64,000 nucleotides of DNA from Mermis nigrescens (taxonomy: Eukaryota; Nematoda; Enoplea; Mermithida; Mermithidae). The stretch is taken from assembly GCA_036768485.1 (NCBI GenBank), contig JAVLUZ010000341.1, positions 3,653,711 through 3,717,710 of the forward strand. Direction: 5' to 3'. The notes beneath the pieces are model-generated. The model worked only from the letters and a program-made list of their open reading frames with translations, had not been told where the DNA came from and did not search any database. Made by a program: the position numbers and the translations under genes. Numbering within the stretch: position 1 is the stretch's first letter; each line of letters starts with the position of its first letter. Positions 63,574 through 64,000 of this stretch are shown in pieces.

Positions 63574-64000
63574 TAGAGGTGCACCGGTGTTACTTTTTTG
63601 CCGGTGTCGCACCTTAAACTGTCCGTGCCTTAAATTGCCCGGCTCTGCCTTAAAGTGTCCGGGTTAGGCTGAGTACACGTACGCATATACGCCCACGCGT
63701 ATCACTCGCTGTACAATCAGGTAAGTAGGCATGCACATATACCTACCTTGTACAATGTATTGAGGTAAATAAATACAAGCAAGCCGATACATTACGAAGA
63801 ATTCGTTGCATCGTCAGTGACGTCGTTTAGCGAACTTGGAGATAAAACCGATTATAAAAATAACTTTCTGAGTAACAATCGACGATATTTACGAATTTCA
63901 GTCATAAATGTTGTGAAATTTATGGATATTCTAAAAAGACATGCTAAAGGCTCATTCATACTTCGTCCGATCCGACATCGGACGACACCGCATGTCGCAT
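63574..64000 (+). mobile_element. Left end of a hAT-type element (TAGAGGTGCACCGG), cut by window edge
   Basis: Starts TAGAGGTGCACCGGTG, a classic hAT terminus, followed by repeated CTTAAA(C/A/G)TGTCCG words as subterminal motifs. The possible TSD half on the left is GTATTTAC (63566-63573). The right end is beyond the window. Confidence 0.6.

Noticed and set aside
62355..64000. Fourth VPS26 exon
   Set aside because: No segment matching the conserved strand after GANVKLR with a splice acceptor in the right phase was seen.

Overview
This is a piece of animal nuclear genome, AT-rich and full of transposable elements, with one 100-base assembly gap (43903-44002). Three conserved spliced eukaryotic genes anchor it: ALDH7A1 (antiquitin), ribosomal protein S3a (RPS3A) and the retromer subunit VPS26. 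With GT-AG introns of up to about 6.7 kb, LINE, hAT, Merlin and Polinton-type elements, and no bacterial gene organisation, an invertebrate animal is the best description. The phylum cannot be fixed from this sequence; a TE-rich nematode is one possibility, but that is a guess.

Layout. 3239-22137, minus strand: twelve coding exons of ALDH7A1. Its last exons lie beyond the left edge. 23611-41793, minus strand: RPS3A complete in six coding exons (798 nt, 265 aa) stretched over 18.2 kb by transposon-filled introns. The two genes are head to tail, about 1.5 kb apart. 41.9-57.9 kb: a gene-poor stretch of broken LINEs on both strands, a Polinton-type integrase remnant, a tRNA-derived SINE, a Merlin (IS1595-like) transposase remnant, and several hAT-type elements. 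60358-62354, plus strand: the first three coding exons of VPS26, which continues past the right edge.

Nearly all other DNA is short non-autonomous DNA transposons. For many copies I can read terminal inverted repeats and an 8-bp target-site duplication (TSD), the hallmark of hAT elements. At least ten families with different ends are present. They are often nested; 29.7-33.4 kb is a four-level nest. One hAT transposase C-terminal remnant (19177-19800) shows that autonomous hAT elements existed here. Many of the otherwise unrelated families share an internal CpG-rich palindrome, GGCGCGAAGCGCC.

The most interesting points are: (1) a 2.7-kb hAT element at 49705-52412 inserted in what looks like a coding exon, with terminal repeats that supply a potential splice donor and acceptor and would leave the reading frame open; (2) an RPS3A intron (26760-28359) with no canonical GT-AG solution in frame, flanked by a 9-bp direct repeat; (3) a mitochondrial presequence plus an internal start in ALDH7A1, matching the dual targeting known for antiquitin; (4) the shared palindrome across transposon families. 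The three host genes encode unrelated housekeeping functions (lysine catabolism and aldehyde detoxification, 40S ribosome, endosomal sorting) and I see no functional link between them.
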